DNA from: Eriocheir sinensis
Lineage: Eukaryota; Arthropoda; Malacostraca; Decapoda; Varunidae
Reading direction: 5' to 3'
Length of the DNA stretch: 64,000 bases
Assembly: GCF_024679095.1 (NCBI RefSeq)
Contig: NW_026111829.1
Span: 197,501-261,500 of the forward strand
The notes beneath the pieces were generated by a model, which searched no databases, was not told the DNA's origin, and saw only the letters and a program-made list of their open reading frames with translations. The position numbers were made by a program, and so were the translations under genes. Shown piece by piece: positions 63,250-64,000 of the stretch. The number at the start of each line of letters is the position of its first letter. Positions within the stretch are counted from its first letter, which is position 1.

Positions 63250-64000
63250 ACTCAGTTCCGTGTTTTTTTTCTCCTCCTTGCAACGCTGAAGGGCGGTGTT
63301 TTACTCGTGTGTGACTCGTGCTTGCTGTGTTTGGTTTGTCTTAACTTGTTCCCCTAAAAGTCTACGGGAGAGTGTATTGTTTTTAGACTTCATCTCTATA
63401 TGCAGTGAACCCTACACTATGGACCGGACACTTGCCCCAGCCCTCTCATTAAGCCGCGAATTTTGGAAAATCTACCGCTTTGGTGCGAATCGCCATAACT
63501 CCCTTATTTCTGTGGCTACATAAATGTTTTTGGTATCAATCGAAGGCAAAATGAAAGGGCCATATTTTTAATAGCAATAACAATTCGAATCCCAACCCTG
63601 AAACCCACTCTTTTTGACAATTTCAAAAAACTTATTTAACAAATAATTTAGCCCTACTAATGTGCTTTCCAATATGATGCATAGCATTTCCTTACTCCCA
63701 GTAGTTTCGTCGCTAGAGCTCGAAACGTAAACCCCTTTGAGTGCGATTTTGACGAACTCGTGACACTTTGCCGTTTTTGTCTAGTGTGGCATTACTATTC
63801 CCTTTAGAAGGCTGTTCTTTGGCATGTAGCCCTTCTTGGCAATGTAGTCTGACCAGCTCGACGGATTGTATGATAGCTTGATTTTAAGTTTGTCGTCAAG
63901 CCGTCACAAAATAGCCTGTTTTTCGAGCCTTTTGCCGCGATTTGGAAACCAAATTTTTGCTTATAGCTTTTTTTTTTTTTAAGTGCTTTCCAATATTTTT
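63250..64000. other. Unclassified AT-rich sequence with a spaced repeat
   Basis: Ordinary composition without an open frame of note. TGTGCTTTCCAATAT (about 63660-63674) recurs as AGTGCTTTCCAATAT at the window edge (63982-63996). It may be part of a larger repeat extending past the window. Confidence 0.35.

Overview
This is a eukaryotic, non-coding-type window: no host protein-coding gene, rRNA or canonical tRNA gene could be supported. It is built from non-LTR retrotransposons (LINEs), one DNA transposon, one tRNA-derived SINE, and a very high load of microsatellites and minisatellites. Dense dinucleotide and trinucleotide repeats together with many CR1-type LINEs and a Jockey-like LINE suggest an arthropod, most likely a decapod crustacean such as a crab. 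That assignment is inference from overall texture and family memory, not from a search.

Layout. 1-1676: Jockey-like LINE running in from the left edge. 1912-3797: 5'-truncated LINE with a restriction-enzyme-like endonuclease C-terminus, between two (TAG)n tracts. 3.8-5.7 kb: microsatellites. 5672-8726 (minus): nearly intact CR1-like LINE A1. 8.7-14.8 kb: purine- or pyrimidine-rich simple sequence, including a ~75-bp minisatellite. 14.98-17.84 kb: two CpG-rich 18-bp minisatellite arrays ending in the same flank. 18.1-18.5 kb: RT C-terminal fragment. 19.7-20.8 kb: 42-bp minisatellite.

20.83-31.43 kb (minus) is the most structured locus. An I-superfamily-like LINE (ORF1 with zinc knuckles, endonuclease-RT, RNase H, C-terminal CCHC) is split by two insertions: CR1-like copy A2 (21189-23364, 4-bp target duplication ACTC) and a 2.9-kb DNA transposon (24131-27056, ~165-bp inverted repeats, TA duplication). 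Excising each on paper rejoins the host reading frame. The transposon carries a 646-codon open frame that I read as a PIN/FEN1-like nuclease followed by a cysteine-rich cluster.

32.4-35.2 kb: CR1/L2-like LINE B inside a (CT)n tract. 36.4-36.9 kb: degraded CR1 tail. 39.5-40.2 kb: 47-bp minisatellite. 40.8-42.95 kb: CR1-like C1 carrying a tRNA-derived SINE. 46.1-49.3 kb: nearly intact CR1-like D. 49.4-53.5 kb (minus): CR1-like E split by a second Jockey-like copy (50003-51989), again with the frame rejoining. 53.8-54.5 kb: short LINE 3' ends in (CCT/GGA)n. 55.86-59.2 kb (minus): CR1-like C2 with an ORF1 esterase domain. 59.7-64 kb: mostly pyrimidine-rich sequence and an unclassified AT-rich end.

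The recurring theme is that LINE copies, including 5'-truncated ones, have the same microsatellite motif on both sides, and that most end in a hairpin plus 6-10-bp tandem repeats. This suggests either microsatellite-targeted integration or microsatellite growth at LINE ends.
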